Assembly: GCA_017443845.1 (NCBI GenBank)
Contig: JAFSXX010000008.1
Coordinates: forward strand, 1-46,908
Reading direction: 5' to 3'
DNA from: Bacteroidales bacterium
GTDB lineage: Bacteria; Bacteroidota; Bacteroidia; Bacteroidales; UBA932
Length of the DNA stretch: 46,908 nucleotides
Shown in pieces: positions 33,543 through 43,702 of this stretch. Under the pieces are notes generated by a model that was not told where the DNA came from, did no database searches, and saw only the letters and a program-made list of their open reading frames with translations. Positions within the stretch are counted from its first letter, which is position 1. Each line of letters begins with the position of its first letter. Both the position numbers and the translations under genes were made by a program.

Positions 33543-34754
33543 CTAGTCAACCTTCATAGTCACCGCGGGGCTGACCCGGGATACGAATATCGAAGTCAGG
33601 CTCAGGATGAGCATTATGACTATGAATGAGATGACATTGACGGCAACTATCTGCAGCCAGTTGAAATCGATCGGCACGTAGCTTACGAAGTAATTCGCCG
33701 GATCGAGTTTAATGAGATGGGTATATTTCTGGATCAGGCACAGGGCCAGCGCCAGGGCATTTCCCACCAGCATACCCTTGCCCACAAGGGCCGCGGCCTT
33801 GCGCAGGAAGACGCCTGAGACGGCGCGGTTCGTCATTCCCAGGGACTTCAGGATACCGATGGTCGAGATATTCCGGAAGAGAATGATCAGCAGGCAGGAA
33901 ATCATATTGAACCCGGCCACGGCCATCATCAGGGCCAGGATCATAACCACATTCAAATCGAGCAGCGCGAGCCAGTCGAAAAGATGGGCGTAGATGCGCT
34001 TGACAGAGATCGTGAAGAGCGACGGATCATCATCAGTCATCCTGTCCGAAACGAGATTCTCCACCGACGCCGCAGCCGCATCGATATCGGCCCGGCGGGG
34101 TATGCGGACCTCCATCGAAGAGGTCCCGGCCTTGCTCCAGCCATTGAGGCGCCTCACCTGACGGATATCCACAAGGGCGAAGGTCTTGTCAATCTCGTCC
34201 AACTGAGCGTCGAAGAGGCCGCAGACATCGAAGCGGCGGACCTTTATATCCTCGCCTATGAAATAACAGGTCATCTTGTCCCCCACCGAGATAGCGAGAT
34301 CATCGGCCAGGGCGCGCGAAATCATCACGTCGTTGCTGACTCCGCCGCTGAAATCGGGAAGGGAACCCTCAGAAAGACAGGAGGCGAAGAACGAGAAATC
34401 GTAAAGCGAATCGACTCCCTTGAAATAGACGCCTGCGATGGCGTCGGAAGTCTTGATGAGACCCGACCGGTACGCCACCGGAGAGAGGCTTTCCACGCAG
34501 CGCAGGCTGTCGAGAGCCGCGGCATAAGAGAGGGAATCCGCGAAAGGGAAGCCCTCATTCAGGGGCGACTGCCCTGGCGGTACAAGTGTCACCGAGCCCA
34601 TAAACCCGGTAGCCTTGGCCCTTATCTCCGACTTGAAACCGCCGACGACGGCAATGGCGACCACCATCACGGCAATGCTCAGGGCAACCGATATCCAGGA
34701 GATACGGTTGCCCTTGTCGCCGAGTCGGCGCGCTATGAAGCTGCCGGCATTCAA
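33543..34754 (-). CDS. LolC/LolE-like ABC transporter permease (FtsX fold)
   Basis: 403 residues. One N-terminal transmembrane helix (about 20-40), a periplasmic domain of about 220 residues, and three C-terminal helices (about 263-293, 318-341, 367-391), the MacB/FtsX-type topology. The ending PAVTMKVD matches the LolC/E type. Such proteins pull lipoproteins from the inner membrane for outer membrane delivery; no ATPase (LolD) gene is adjacent, so the partner must be elsewhere. It starts 3 bp after pheT, which implies co-transcription with it. Confidence 0.85.
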   Translation of the reverse strand: MNAGSFIARRLGDKGNRISWISVALSIAVMVVAIAVVGGFKSEIRAKATGFMGSVTLVPPGQSPLNEGFPFADSLSYAAALDSLRCVESLSPVAYRSGLIKTSDAIAGVYFKGVDSLYDFSFFASCLSEGSLPDFSGGVSNDVMISRALADDLAISVGDKMTCYFIGEDIKVRRFDVCGLFDAQLDEIDKTFALVDIRQVRRLNGWSKAGTSSMEVRIPRRADIDAAAASVENLVSDRMTDDDPSLFTISVKRIYAHLFDWLALLDLNVVMILALMMAVAGFNMISCLLIILFRNISTIGILKSLGMTNRAVSGVFLRKAAALVGKGMLVGNALALALCLIQKYTHLIKLDPANYFVSYVPIDFNWLQIVAVNVISFIVIMLILSLTSIFVSRVSPAVTMKVD

Positions 34755-34757
34755 AAC

Positions 34758-37217
34758 TTATCTGAGGACCGCCGAGAACCTGCTCTCGAAGGTCTTGAGC
34801 AGCTTGGCCATAATCTTCTCGGTCACATCGTCCGTAAGGGTCCTCTCAGGATCCTGGAAGACGAAGCTCATTGCATACTGCTTACGGCCGGTTCCGATGT
34901 GGACTCCGCGGTAAACATCGAAGAGGGTAACCTGCTTGAGGAGATTCTTCTCGGCCTGGAAAGCCGCCTTGCGGAGATCCGCGAACTTGACGCTCTCGTC
35001 GAGCAGGATAGCCAGGTCGCGGCGCACCTCGGGATATTTGGGCATCTCCTTGTAGAGCACCTTGTCGCGCTTGACCAACTGATAGAAGACAGGCCAGCTG
35101 ACCTCGGCCACGAAGACGGGCTGCTTGATGTCGAACTTGCGCGCGAGTGAGGGAGCGATGGTTCCGGCCACGGCCAGACGCTTGCCGCCGAGCTTGTACT
35201 CAAGACCTTCGGAGAAAATATCCGAAGGAGCCGCATCGGCTTCGAGGCTGTAGATATCGGCGCCGAAACGCTTCAGCAAAGTCTCCAGATAGCCCTTCAT
35301 CTGGAAATAATCGCCGGCACCGATCTCGTTCCTCCAGCTCTTCACCGCAGGACCGGTGATGGCGAAGCAGAGCCTCATCTCCTCCTTGTAGGACTTGAGA
35401 TTTGCCACCGGATTGCCGTCACCCTCCTTGGGCACGAAGGAATAGACATTGCCCAGCTCGAAAATCTTCATACCGGGCATCTGGCGGTTGATATTGTACG
35501 AGACGACCTCGAGCGCGTTTAGAATCAATGTCTGGCGCATCGTATTGAGGTCGGAGCTCAAGGGATTCACGATATGGACCAAAGCGGAAGCCGGGAAGGT
35601 TTCAAGGCCGTCGTAATACTCGCCCTTGGTAAGGGAGTTGTTCATAGTCTCCACGAAGCCCCATCCCGCGAACAGATTCGAGACGGTCGAACGGACCACC
35701 TCCGGGTCGGGATGCTCGCCGTGGTTGACGGAGATCTTCATTCCCTCGGGAAGCTCGATATTGTTGTAGCCGTAGATGCGGAGCACCTCCTCGACTACGT
35801 CGCACTCGCGGGTGACATCCACCCTGTACGCAGGGACGCGAACAACAGCGCCCTTCTCATCGGCCTTCTCGAATTCGAAATCCATCGCCTCGAGAATGCC
35901 GCGGATGGTCTCTCCGCCCAGTTTCTTGCCGATAAGCGATTCCATACGCGCATAATCCAGCTCTACGCGGACCTTCTCGAAAGGAGCGGCGCAGAATTCG
36001 CGGACCTTGCCGACGATCTTTCCGCCTGCCACCTCCTGAATGAGGAGGGCCGCACGCTTGGCGGCCTGCATTGTTGCCAGCGGATCGATGCCGCGCTCAT
36101 AGCGGAACGACGCGTCGGTCTTGAGAGTATGGCGCTTGCTGGTCTTGCGGATGCTCACAGGGTTGAAATATGCCGCCTCGAGGAAGACATCGGTAGTGGA
36201 CTCGGTGACGCCGCTCTCTGCGCCTCCGAATACGCCGGCGATGCACATTGGCTCCTCGGCGTTGCAGATAACCAGGTCGTCGTGGCTGAGTGTCCTCTCG
36301 ACACCGTCGAGGGTGACGAACTTGCATCCCTCAACGCTGCGGCGGACGACAACTTTGCCGCCTTTGATCTTGGCCGCATCGAAAGCGTGGAGCGGATGTC
36401 CCATCTCGTTGAGCACGAAGTTGGTCACATCCACCACGTTGTTGATGGGACGCTGTCCGATGGAGACAAGACGCTCCTTGAGCCAGTCGGGCGAAGGGCC
36501 GACCTTGATACCCCTGATCGTGACACCGATATAGCGGGGCGCCAGTTCGGGAGCCTCAACCTCAACGGGAATCGACTCGCCCGCCCCTTCCGTGAAGGAG
36601 CTTACGTCGGGTAATGTATATTCGCACGGAATGCCGTGGGTCTTGCAGTATGCATAGAGGTCGCGGGCGCAACCGATGTGCGACGCTCCGTCAACGCGGT
36701 TCGGTGTGAGGCCGATCTCATATACAGTGTCGGTCTTCAGGTGAAGGTAATCCTTCGCCGCGGTGCCGGGCACCGCCGAGGGATCGAGCACCATAATGCC
36801 GGAGTGGTCCTCGCCTATTCCGAGCTCATCCTCAGCGCATATCATTCCGTTGCTCTCGACGCCGCGGATCTTCGATTTCTTTATCTTGAACTCCCCGCCC
36901 TCGCCGTCAGGCAGCTTTGTGCCGATCGTAGCGAGCAGGACCTTCTGGCCGGCAGCGACATTGGGCGCACCGCAGACAACCTGAAGGAGTTCTGCTTCAC
37001 CGGTATTGAGTTTGGTAACGTGCAGGTGGTCGGAATCGGGATGCTCGGTGCACTCCACGACTTCGGCGACAATGACGCCGGCAAGGCCGCCGGGAATCTG
37101 CTCGGCAGTCTCGATATGTTCAACTTCGAGTCCCGTATCTGTCAGAATCACGCCCACCTGTTCGGGAGTCAGGTCGAACTTGAGGTAATCTTTCAACCAG
37201 CTGTAAGAAATTGTCAT
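34758..37217 (-). CDS. pheT: Phenylalanyl-tRNA synthetase beta subunit
   Basis: 819 residues, typical for bacteria of this group. The beta subunit of the alpha2beta2 enzyme charges tRNA-Phe. Domains in order: N-terminal coiled and tRNA-binding (EMAP-like, 40-150, with VVCGAPNVAAGQKV), B3/B4 editing core, B5 domain, catalytic-like fold and C-terminal anticodon-binding FDX-ACB domain (ending FVFQDPERTLTDDVTEKIMA). pheS is not in this window. It has its own promoter and the permease gene follows it. Confidence 0.97.
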   Translation of the reverse strand: MTISYSWLKDYLKFDLTPEQVGVILTDTGLEVEHIETAEQIPGGLAGVIVAEVVECTEHPDSDHLHVTKLNTGEAELLQVVCGAPNVAAGQKVLLATIGTKLPDGEGGEFKIKKSKIRGVESNGMICAEDELGIGEDHSGIMVLDPSAVPGTAAKDYLHLKTDTVYEIGLTPNRVDGASHIGCARDLYAYCKTHGIPCEYTLPDVSSFTEGAGESIPVEVEAPELAPRYIGVTIRGIKVGPSPDWLKERLVSIGQRPINNVVDVTNFVLNEMGHPLHAFDAAKIKGGKVVVRRSVEGCKFVTLDGVERTLSHDDLVICNAEEPMCIAGVFGGAESGVTESTTDVFLEAAYFNPVSIRKTSKRHTLKTDASFRYERGIDPLATMQAAKRAALLIQEVAGGKIVGKVREFCAAPFEKVRVELDYARMESLIGKKLGGETIRGILEAMDFEFEKADEKGAVVRVPAYRVDVTRECDVVEEVLRIYGYNNIELPEGMKISVNHGEHPDPEVVRSTVSNLFAGWGFVETMNNSLTKGEYYDGLETFPASALVHIVNPLSSDLNTMRQTLILNALEVVSYNINRQMPGMKIFELGNVYSFVPKEGDGNPVANLKSYKEEMRLCFAITGPAVKSWRNEIGAGDYFQMKGYLETLLKRFGADIYSLEADAAPSDIFSEGLEYKLGGKRLAVAGTIAPSLARKFDIKQPVFVAEVSWPVFYQLVKRDKVLYKEMPKYPEVRRDLAILLDESVKFADLRKAAFQAEKNLLKQVTLFDVYRGVHIGTGRKQYAMSFVFQDPERTLTDDVTEKIMAKLLKTFESRFSAVLR

Positions 37218-37243
37218 CGGTATATAACTTTATCTGTATCTTG

Positions 37244-37251
37244 CAAATATA
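37244..37251 (-). promoter_or_regulatory. -7 box of pheT
   Basis: TATATTTG on the minus strand (37251-37244), an exact TAnnTTTG match, lies 26 bp before the pheT ATG. No clear -33 TTTG is seen; that region falls in the end of ftsY. Confidence 0.55.
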
Positions 37252-37262
37252 GGAAAAATGCT

Positions 37263-38258
<996 letters not shown>

Positions 38259-38260
38259 AA

Positions 38261-38971
38261 TTATTTCTTTATTACAGGTTTATACAATTCCCTGATGCAC
38301 CCCTCAGCAAGGGCGTCGAGTGACGATATACCCATCTCGGGCGGAAGCCCTGTGGCGTCGTAAGCTATCGGAAGTTCGGTGCAGGCCCCAACGACCGGGA
38401 GACGGTCAATAGCCCACAGCCGTTCGATTATCTCCTTGTATTTCAAGGCCGCCTCCTCTACCTTCCCCTCCTTGACCATATCCGTCACATCGTGGATTTC
38501 CCGCTGCGTTCCGGCATCCGGTATCCTGAAATCATACCCGCTCCTGGAAGCGTGAACCTGGTACAGGCCCGAATTCATAGTGCCCAGGGTCGCGGTAAGC
38601 CAGGCCCCCTTGGGGCTGCGGATACGGCACTGGTAGATGGTCTCCTCTACTATGTGGACAAGTCTTGCAAGCAATTCAGCGGGAAACGAGTCGATGAAGA
38701 CGTGAGCGGTATTGCAGGTGACGCAGACCAGGTCGGCTCCCCAGCTGAGTAGCGACTGGATACCGTCGAGAAGATAAGGTGAAGGGTCCTCCCCTTTTCC
38801 CTCCAGGAACGCAGTCCTGTTGGGAATCATCGAATCGGAATACAGAATTACGCGCGGATGTTCCTGATCCCTTTCTGCGGGGGCCTTCTCCGCAAGGAGG
38901 CGCATAAATTCGGCAGATGCGGCAGGACCCATCCCGCCAAGCACTCCGAGAACCAGACCGTTGCTTTTCAT
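38261..38971 (-). CDS. Aspartate/glutamate racemase family protein
   Basis: 236 residues. PLP-independent racemases of this family use two cysteines on opposite faces of the substrate; here they are Cys86 (CNTAH) and Cys197 (GACTELP). The N-terminus has GVLGGMGPAAS and the phosphate-like loop, typical of the RacX/YgeA branch of Asp/Glu racemases. The exact amino acid is not predictable. A strong -7 box (38999-38992) precedes it by 20 bp. It is co-transcribed with ftsY. Confidence 0.9.
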   Translation of the reverse strand: MKSNGLVLGVLGGMGPAASAEFMRLLAEKAPAERDQEHPRVILYSDSMIPNRTAFLEGKGEDPSPYLLDGIQSLLSWGADLVCVTCNTAHVFIDSFPAELLARLVHIVEETIYQCRIRSPKGAWLTATLGTMNSGLYQVHASRSGYDFRIPDAGTQREIHDVTDMVKEGKVEEAALKYKEIIERLWAIDRLPVVGACTELPIAYDATGLPPEMGISSLDALAEGCIRELYKPVIKK

Positions 38972-38991
38972 ATCTTCGCTTTACAATCCTG

Positions 38992-38999
38992 CAAAGATA
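38992..38999 (-). promoter_or_regulatory. -7 box of the racemase-ftsY unit
   Basis: TATCTTTG on the minus strand (38999-38992), an exact match to TAnnTTTG, lies 20 bp before the racemase ATG and just after the stop of the upstream desulfidase-like gene. Confidence 0.6.
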
Positions 39000-39008
39000 A
39001 TAAAAAAG

Positions 39009-40313
39009 CTACTTGCAGGTCATTATATCGAGAATCATCTTGTCGGTAGAGCGCATTCCTTCGCGGCCGATGAGGCCGAGGTTGGATATGGTCTTCTCGA
39101 TATCCTCCTCGATGATGCCATCGTTGGAAGAGATGCACTTCTGCTCAAGGGCCAGGACAGCTGACTGAAGGGAGCAGGCCACTCCCGATGCCACCTTGAG
39201 GGCGCATCCCACCTTGGCACCGTCGCAAACCATTCCGGTGATGTTGCCGACCATATTCTTGATGGAGGAGCACACCTCTTCATAACCCCCTCCCCGCAGG
39301 TAAACTATGCCGCAGGAGGCTCCGGTAGAGGCGATCACACATCCGCAAAGGGCTGACAGTCGCCCAAGATAGCCCTTGATGTGGATTGCCACGAGATGGG
39401 CCAAAGCCAGTGCGCGCATCAACTGTTCGTGGCTTGCGCCAGTCTTTTCGGCAATCGCAATGACGGGCATCGTCACCGTTACGCCCTGGTTGCCGCTGCC
39501 GGAATTGCTCATCGCGGGAAGGGTACAGCCGGCCATACGCGCATCGGAGGCCGCTGCAGTGCGGGCCATCGCATAGGTGAGGAGAGTATCTCCATACACG
39601 GCGGCATTGTCTTTTTCCAGAAGCGTCCTGCCCACCTGGAGGCCGTATTTATGCGTAAGCCCCTCCTTCGAGAGGCGGCTGTTCATCGCTACGGAATCCT
39701 GCATGAACTCTATCTTTTCCAGAGGGACGGTGGTAGCGAATTCATATATCTCCCTGACAGTAATATCGCGTGCCATATCGGGATCGACAGCCGGTTCATC
39801 CCCCTTCCGGCCCGACTTATCGGACTTGCCGGGAGCAGCCAGGCGGTCGGACCCGTCGAGCGTCACGCGGACTATATTGTCGTGGCTGCCGGTAATCTCA
39901 GCCACGGCGCGATGCCCTCCGCCGGAGACGGAAGCCTCCACGAATAACATTTCAGAAGTATCGGCAAGGGCGACACTCACCTTTCCCGAGGCTGTCATCT
40001 GACTGGCTTTCGAGACCGAATCCGGGCAGAGGTCGTGCAGGACCTCAAGGCCATATTTCGAGCATCCGCAGACCACGCCAAGGGCGGCGGCCACCTGAAG
40101 GCCCACCATTCCGGTCCCGGGGATTCCGACTCCCATCCCGTTTTTGAGGATGTTGGGGCTGACTTTGATCTCTACGTTTTCACAGGCACAGCCGCAGGAG
40201 CGGAGTTCTTCTGCGGCACGGGCGGCGGCCAAAGCAACAGCGATAGGCTCCGTACATCCCAGCGCCGGCTTGACCTCCTGATGAATCAGGGCTATAAACT
40301 TATCGTAATCCAT
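39009..40313 (-). CDS. L-cysteine desulfidase-like protein (UPF0597/CyuA family)
   Basis: 434 residues from the ATG at 40313; the longer frame upstream would run through the promoter. The family (CyuA/YhaM, related to the Fe-S L-serine dehydratase alpha domain) removes sulfide from L-cysteine. Expected Fe-S cysteines are seen: Cys20 (ALGCTEP) and the C-terminal groups LCGCVIAS, GASCGI and MVCDGAKVGC. A glycine-rich SNSGSGNQGV and the basic stretch PGKSDKSGRKGDE stand out, the latter an insertion of about 20 residues in a loop. Substrate specificity (cysteine or serine) is inferred from family. Confidence 0.85.
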   Translation of the reverse strand: MDYDKFIALIHQEVKPALGCTEPIAVALAAARAAEELRSCGCACENVEIKVSPNILKNGMGVGIPGTGMVGLQVAAALGVVCGCSKYGLEVLHDLCPDSVSKASQMTASGKVSVALADTSEMLFVEASVSGGGHRAVAEITGSHDNIVRVTLDGSDRLAAPGKSDKSGRKGDEPAVDPDMARDITVREIYEFATTVPLEKIEFMQDSVAMNSRLSKEGLTHKYGLQVGRTLLEKDNAAVYGDTLLTYAMARTAAASDARMAGCTLPAMSNSGSGNQGVTVTMPVIAIAEKTGASHEQLMRALALAHLVAIHIKGYLGRLSALCGCVIASTGASCGIVYLRGGGYEEVCSSIKNMVGNITGMVCDGAKVGCALKVASGVACSLQSAVLALEQKCISSNDGIIEEDIEKTISNLGLIGREGMRSTDKMILDIMTCK

Positions 40314-40332
40314 TGTATCAGAATATTTGGTA

Positions 40333-40363
40333 CGAATATACAAAAAACGGCCGGTTGTAACAA
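40333..40363 (-). promoter_or_regulatory. Promoter of the desulfidase-like gene inside the L28 operon terminator
   Basis: On the minus strand TTG (40363-40361), a 20-bp spacer and TATATTCG (40340-40333, one mismatch) lie 19 bp before the ATG at 40313. The -33 element is in the hairpin of the upstream terminator. Confidence 0.5.
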
Positions 40364-40372
40364 CCGGCCGTT
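40342..40372 (-). terminator. Intrinsic terminator of rpmB-rpmG-DUF4295
   Basis: A perfect 12-bp stem (AACGGCCGGTTG/CAACCGGCCGTT, 40346-40357 with 40361-40372) with a 3-nt loop is followed on the minus strand by six T. This is a classic Rho-independent terminator, 20 bp after the DUF4295 stop. Confidence 0.92.
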
Positions 40373-40392
40373 AAATGAATCTTTCAAGCAGA

Positions 40393-40551
40393 TTATTTTG
40401 CGAAATAATCCTTTACCTTGTCCGTAGGAACGAACTCTTCCTGGAACATATAGGCACCTGTACGCTCGCTCTTGACCATACGGATGCACTTTACTACGTT
40501 TCTCTTCTCTGATTTGTCGCCGCTGAAGGTTGCGACCGCTTTCTTTGCCAT
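40393..40551 (-). CDS. DUF4295 small ribosomal-operon protein
   Basis: 52 residues, beginning MAKKAVATFSGDKSEKRN and ending KVKDYFAK. It is the last gene of the L28-L33 operon, 23 bp after rpmG, a position and length typical for the Bacteroidetes-only DUF4295 family. The basic N-terminus suggests binding to rRNA or ribosomes, but function is not established. A -7/-33 promoter for the operon lies upstream of rpmB and the strong terminator follows. Confidence 0.9.
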   Translation of the reverse strand: MAKKAVATFSGDKSEKRNVVKCIRMVKSERTGAYMFQEEFVPTDKVKDYFAK

Positions 40552-40574
40552 TGTATGATAAGTTTAAGCGTTAA

Positions 40575-40757
40575 TTACTTGATTTCCTTGTGAACAGTCA
40601 CCTTGTGGAGATAAGGGTTGTACTTCTTCATCTCCATCCTTTCGGGGGTGTTCTTCTTGTTCTTGGTGGTGATGTAGCGGGAGATGCCGGGAACGCCGCT
40701 CTCGCGCTGCTCGGTGCACTCCAGGATAACCTGTACTCTGTTGCCTTTCTTTGCCAT
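40575..40757 (-). CDS. rpmG: 50S ribosomal protein L33
   Basis: 60 residues with the family pattern: basic N-terminus ([16 protein letters not shown]), then the [20 protein letters not shown] core and a basic C-terminus. It lacks the CxxC pairs of zinc-binding L33 forms, having only one Cys (14). L33 sits near the E site of the large subunit. It follows rpmB by 11 bp and precedes DUF4295. Confidence 0.96.
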   Translation of the reverse strand: MAKKGNRVQVILECTEQRESGVPGISRYITTKNKKNTPERMEMKKYNPYLHKVTVHKEIK

Positions 40758-40768
40758 AGCCGTACAAA

Positions 40769-41011
40769 TTAAACAATGTTGATCAAACCTTTAGCCTGTG
40801 CAGCCTTTACGGTATCTGCGAGGCCGTTCTTGTAGATAGTCTTCATACCGCGGCAAGAAACCTTGAGGGTAATGAATCTCTGCTCTTCCTCGGACCAGAA
40901 CTTCTTGGTCTTGAGGTTAGGAGCGAATTCGCGCTTGGTACGGCGCTTGGAGTGGGAAACATTGTTTCCGATCATCCTCTTCTTTCCAGTGACTTGACAA
41001 ACTCGTGCCAT
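40769..41011 (-). CDS. rpmB: 50S ribosomal protein L28
   Basis: 80 residues. Conserved N-terminus ([20 protein letters not shown]) and the basic [19 protein letters not shown] identify L28. It is the first gene of the rpmB-rpmG-DUF4295 transcription unit; the promoter lies in the 78-bp gap to lepB. Confidence 0.97.
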   Translation of the reverse strand: MARVCQVTGKKRMIGNNVSHSKRRTKREFAPNLKTKKFWSEEEQRFITLKVSCRGMKTIYKNGLADTVKAAQAKGLINIV

Positions 41012-41048
41012 TGTTGTATCTATTTTTTATTATTTTCAAAAGGGGCTG

Positions 41049-41080
41049 CAAATATCCTGTTTTTTATTTAAAAAAACAAA
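41049..41080 (-). promoter_or_regulatory. rpmB operon promoter
   Basis: On the minus strand TTTG (41080-41077), a 20-bp AT-rich spacer and GATATTTG (41056-41049, one mismatch to TAnnTTTG) precede rpmB by 37 bp. Confidence 0.68.
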
Positions 41081-41089
41081 TTTTTCTGC

Positions 41090-42436
41090 CTACTTGCACA
41101 CTTTCAAGAATCTGTTCCAGCGGATGTTGGCGGGGAAACGCCTCGAAGCATCCGTCGAGAGCCATATAAAGAGCGGCTTTCCGACTATGTGGTCCTCGGG
41201 GACGAAGCCCCAGTAACGGGAGTCCAGGGAGTTGTGACGGTTGTCGCCCATCATGAAGTAATAATCCATCTTGAAAGTATATTCCGAAGTCTCCACACCG
41301 TTGATGAAGACCTTGCCGTCCTCGACCTTGAAATCGTTCTGCTCGTAAACCTCTATCGTCCTCTTGTAAAGGTCGATATTGGCGGGAGTCAGTTCGACGG
41401 TCGCGCCCTTGGCGGGGATCCAGAGGGGCCCGTAGTTGTCCCTCGTCCAGCCAGTCCCGGTAAAGGGGAAGAGCAGAAGCGGGGAGTCGGGGAAATCCGG
41501 AGGATAGACATCGACATTGGGCGTCACAGATACCACATTGGGAAGGGCCTTGACCTTTTCGAGGCGCTCTTCGGTAAGGGGCATCTCGGGATAGCCCGGC
41601 ATCGACTGGCTGTACCACAACTCCGAGGCGTTGAGGCCGAGGCTCTCGATGATCTTGATGTTTATCGGTCCGTCAGTCTCCACGCGGAAGGTATTCTGGA
41701 TACCCTTGTAGGCCGGCTGCGGCTCGCCGTTGACATAGACGCGTCCGTCGATCACCTGGAGGGTATCGCCGGCCACGGCCACGCAACGCTTGACATAATG
41801 GTCTTTCTTGTCCACAGGACGGACCACTATGGGGCCGTAGTTGTTGATTGTATATTCACGGCCGCTGGTGCGGACGTGCATATAGTAATCTTCAGCCGGG
41901 ACACGTTTGAGGACGGTATCTCCGTGGGGGAAGGAGAAGACGACGTAATCGTCGCGCTTCACGTTGCCCAGGCCGGCGATCCTGCGATATTTGAACTGGA
42001 TCGCCTTGGAGTAGCTCTCCCTGCCGGAAATGGGGAATACGTTGTGTATGAAAGGCATCGAAACAGGAGTCTGGGGAAGCCTGGGCCCGTATGCCGTCTT
42101 GCTCACGAAGAGATGGTCTCCCGTGAGAAGGGAACTCTCCATCGACGAGGAGGGAATCTTGAAGGCCTGGATGAAGAAGATATTGATGAAGGTGACCACG
42201 ATGACGGCGAAGATTATGGCGTCGAGCCAGTCCAGCCACACATTGTGCTTCTCCCCTTCCTTATACTCCTTCTTCCAGAAAGCCCACTTGACCTTCCGGG
42301 TGATGAAGATATCAAAAATCACCGCCAGTCCGAAGAACCACCAGTAATTCCCGATCCATAGGACCCAAAGGATATAAAGTACGGCCCAGAAACTGAACCG
42401 TACCCATTTGTTCCTGTATATTCCTTTCAGAGTCAA
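41090..42436 (-). CDS. lepB: Signal peptidase I
   Basis: 448 residues, longer than the E. coli enzyme because of a large periplasmic insertion, as in other Bacteroidetes LepB. Two N-terminal transmembrane segments precede the catalytic Ser98 (PSSSME) and Lys216 (HYVKRCVA), with the late conserved motif MMGDNRHNSLDSRYWG. It removes signal peptides from secreted proteins. The start is the TTG at 42436: the frame runs back to a TAG that is also the rplT stop with no ATG or GTG between, and an ATG is not available until residue 99. The start is 9 bp after the rplT stop, so it is probably translated from the thrS-infC message. Confidence 0.9.
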   Translation of the reverse strand: MTLKGIYRNKWVRFSFWAVLYILWVLWIGNYWWFFGLAVIFDIFITRKVKWAFWKKEYKEGEKHNVWLDWLDAIIFAVIVVTFINIFFIQAFKIPSSSMESSLLTGDHLFVSKTAYGPRLPQTPVSMPFIHNVFPISGRESYSKAIQFKYRRIAGLGNVKRDDYVVFSFPHGDTVLKRVPAEDYYMHVRTSGREYTINNYGPIVVRPVDKKDHYVKRCVAVAGDTLQVIDGRVYVNGEPQPAYKGIQNTFRVETDGPINIKIIESLGLNASELWYSQSMPGYPEMPLTEERLEKVKALPNVVSVTPNVDVYPPDFPDSPLLLFPFTGTGWTRDNYGPLWIPAKGATVELTPANIDLYKRTIEVYEQNDFKVEDGKVFINGVETSEYTFKMDYYFMMGDNRHNSLDSRYWGFVPEDHIVGKPLFIWLSTDASRRFPANIRWNRFLKVCK

Positions 42437-42445
42437 TGCAGCAAA

Positions 42446-42790
42446 CTATTTGACAGAGTTTACGATAGCCTCGAAAGCCTGGGGATTGTTCATCGCCAGG
42501 TCAGCGAGGACCTTGCGGTTGAGTCCGATATTCTGCTTTGCGAGCTTGCCCATAAACTGGGAGTAGTTCATTCCGTGCTGGCGTGCAGCCGCGTTGATAC
42601 GGGTGATCCAGAGCGAGCGGAATGCGCGCTTCTTAGCTTTGCGGTCGCGGTATGCGTAGGTCAGACCTTTTTCGTAGGTATTCTTGGCTACGGTCCAGAC
42701 GTTCTTCCTGGCGAGGAAGTTACCGCGGGTTTCCTTTAAAATTTTCTTGCGGCGGGCTCTTGATGCCACCGAGTTAACCGATCTAGGCAT
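42446..42790 (-). CDS. rplT: 50S ribosomal protein L20
   Basis: 114 residues, starting [18 protein letters not shown] and carrying the [20 protein letters not shown] core of L20, needed in early assembly of the large subunit and often a repressor of its own operon. It follows rpmI by 81 bp. That gap holds a short possible hairpin (TCCCG/CGGGA), but I could not identify an L20 operator. Confidence 0.97.
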   Translation of the reverse strand: MPRSVNSVASRARRKKILKETRGNFLARKNVWTVAKNTYEKGLTYAYRDRKAKKRAFRSLWITRINAAARQHGMNYSQFMGKLAKQNIGLNRKVLADLAMNNPQAFEAIVNSVK

Positions 42791-42871
42791 AAATTTGATT
42801 GATTTGGGATGTCAGCGTCCCGACTCGCGGGAACTTGCCGGCTGTGCATCCGGGTTAAACATTAATTGAAA

Positions 42872-43066
42872 TTACTTTACCAACAAAGCTTTTACCCTCT
42901 TCTCGTCAGCGCTGGTAAGCATAGCGACATGGGTAAGGTTCCTCTTCTGCTTCTTGGTCTTTTTAGTCAGGATGTGACTCTTGTAGGCGTGTTTTCTTTT
43001 CACCTTTCCAGAACCGGTGAGCGTGAAACGCTTCTTTGAACCGGAGTTGGTCTTCAATTTTGGCAT
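42872..43066 (-). CDS. rpmI: 50S ribosomal protein L35
   Basis: 64 residues; the strongly basic N-terminus ([20 protein letters not shown], then [20 protein letters not shown]) identifies L35. It is 33 bp after infC and 81 bp before rplT, the usual infC-rpmI-rplT order. Confidence 0.97.
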   Translation of the reverse strand: MPKLKTNSGSKKRFTLTGSGKVKRKHAYKSHILTKKTKKQKRNLTHVAMLTSADEKRVKALLVK

Positions 43067-43099
43067 AATAGTTAATTTATAATAAGTAAAGCAATTGTG

Positions 43100-43702
43100 T
43101 CACTTTTTCTTAACCGGGGCGATCATCATTATCATCCTCTTTCCTTCCAGCTTGGGCATCTGCTCGGCCTTTCCGTAATCCTCGAGGTCCACCGCAAAGC
43201 GGAGAAGCAGTTTCTCGCCCTGCTCGGAGAAGAGGATCGAACGGCCGCGGAAGAAGACATAGGCCTTGACCTTCGAGCCCTCCTGCAGGAAGCTCTTCGC
43301 GTGGTTGAGCTTGAACTGATAGTCGTGCTCATCGGTCTGGGGGCCGAAGCGGATCTCCTTGATGACCACCTTCGAGGCGTTGGCCTTAAGTTCCTTCGCC
43401 TTTTTCTTCTGCTGATAGACGTACTTCTGATAGTCGATAATCTTGCATACGGGCGGATCGGAATTGGGAGCGATCTCGACGAGGTCGAGCTCCTGCTCCG
43501 ATGCCATCCGCAAGGCTTCGCCAATGGAATAAATACCCTGTTCAGGGACATTCTCCCCTACTACTCGGACCTTCGGGGCGGTAATTTCCTCGTTGATCCT
43601 CAAGCCCTCTTCCTTTTTGCGGTTCTGGGGCAGGCGCTGATCCGGCAGTCGCGGTGCGGATGCCGGCTTCGGCTTGGGCGGGCGGTATTTGTTGTTAGCT
43701 AT
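43100..43702 (-). CDS. infC: Translation initiation factor IF-3, AUA start
   Basis: 200 residues. IF-3 blocks premature subunit joining and checks start codons. The N-domain ([16 protein letters not shown]) and C-domain ([20 protein letters not shown], then [11 protein letters not shown]) are complete. No ATG, GTG or TTG lies upstream of residue 34 in frame; the frame back to a TAA contains ATA at 43702-43700, 7 nt after a strong GGAGGA site, giving [19 protein letters not shown] and so on. A non-canonical start is the known device by which IF-3 limits its own translation in other bacteria (AUU in E. coli). A start at the TTG (43603) would leave 167 residues but has no ribosome site. Confidence 0.92.
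   Translation of the reverse strand: MANNKYRPPKPKPASAPRLPDQRLPQNRKKEEGLRINEEITAPKVRVVGENVPEQGIYSIGEALRMASEQELDLVEIAPNSDPPVCKIIDYQKYVYQQKKKAKELKANASKVVIKEIRFGPQTDEHDYQFKLNHAKSFLQEGSKVKAYVFFRGRSILFSEQGEKLLLRFAVDLEDYGKAEQMPKLEGKRMIMMIAPVKKK

Noticed and set aside
42791-42871. L20 operator or riboswitch between rpmI and rplT
   Set aside because: Only a 5-bp hairpin is visible and I could not match it to a known L20-binding motif.
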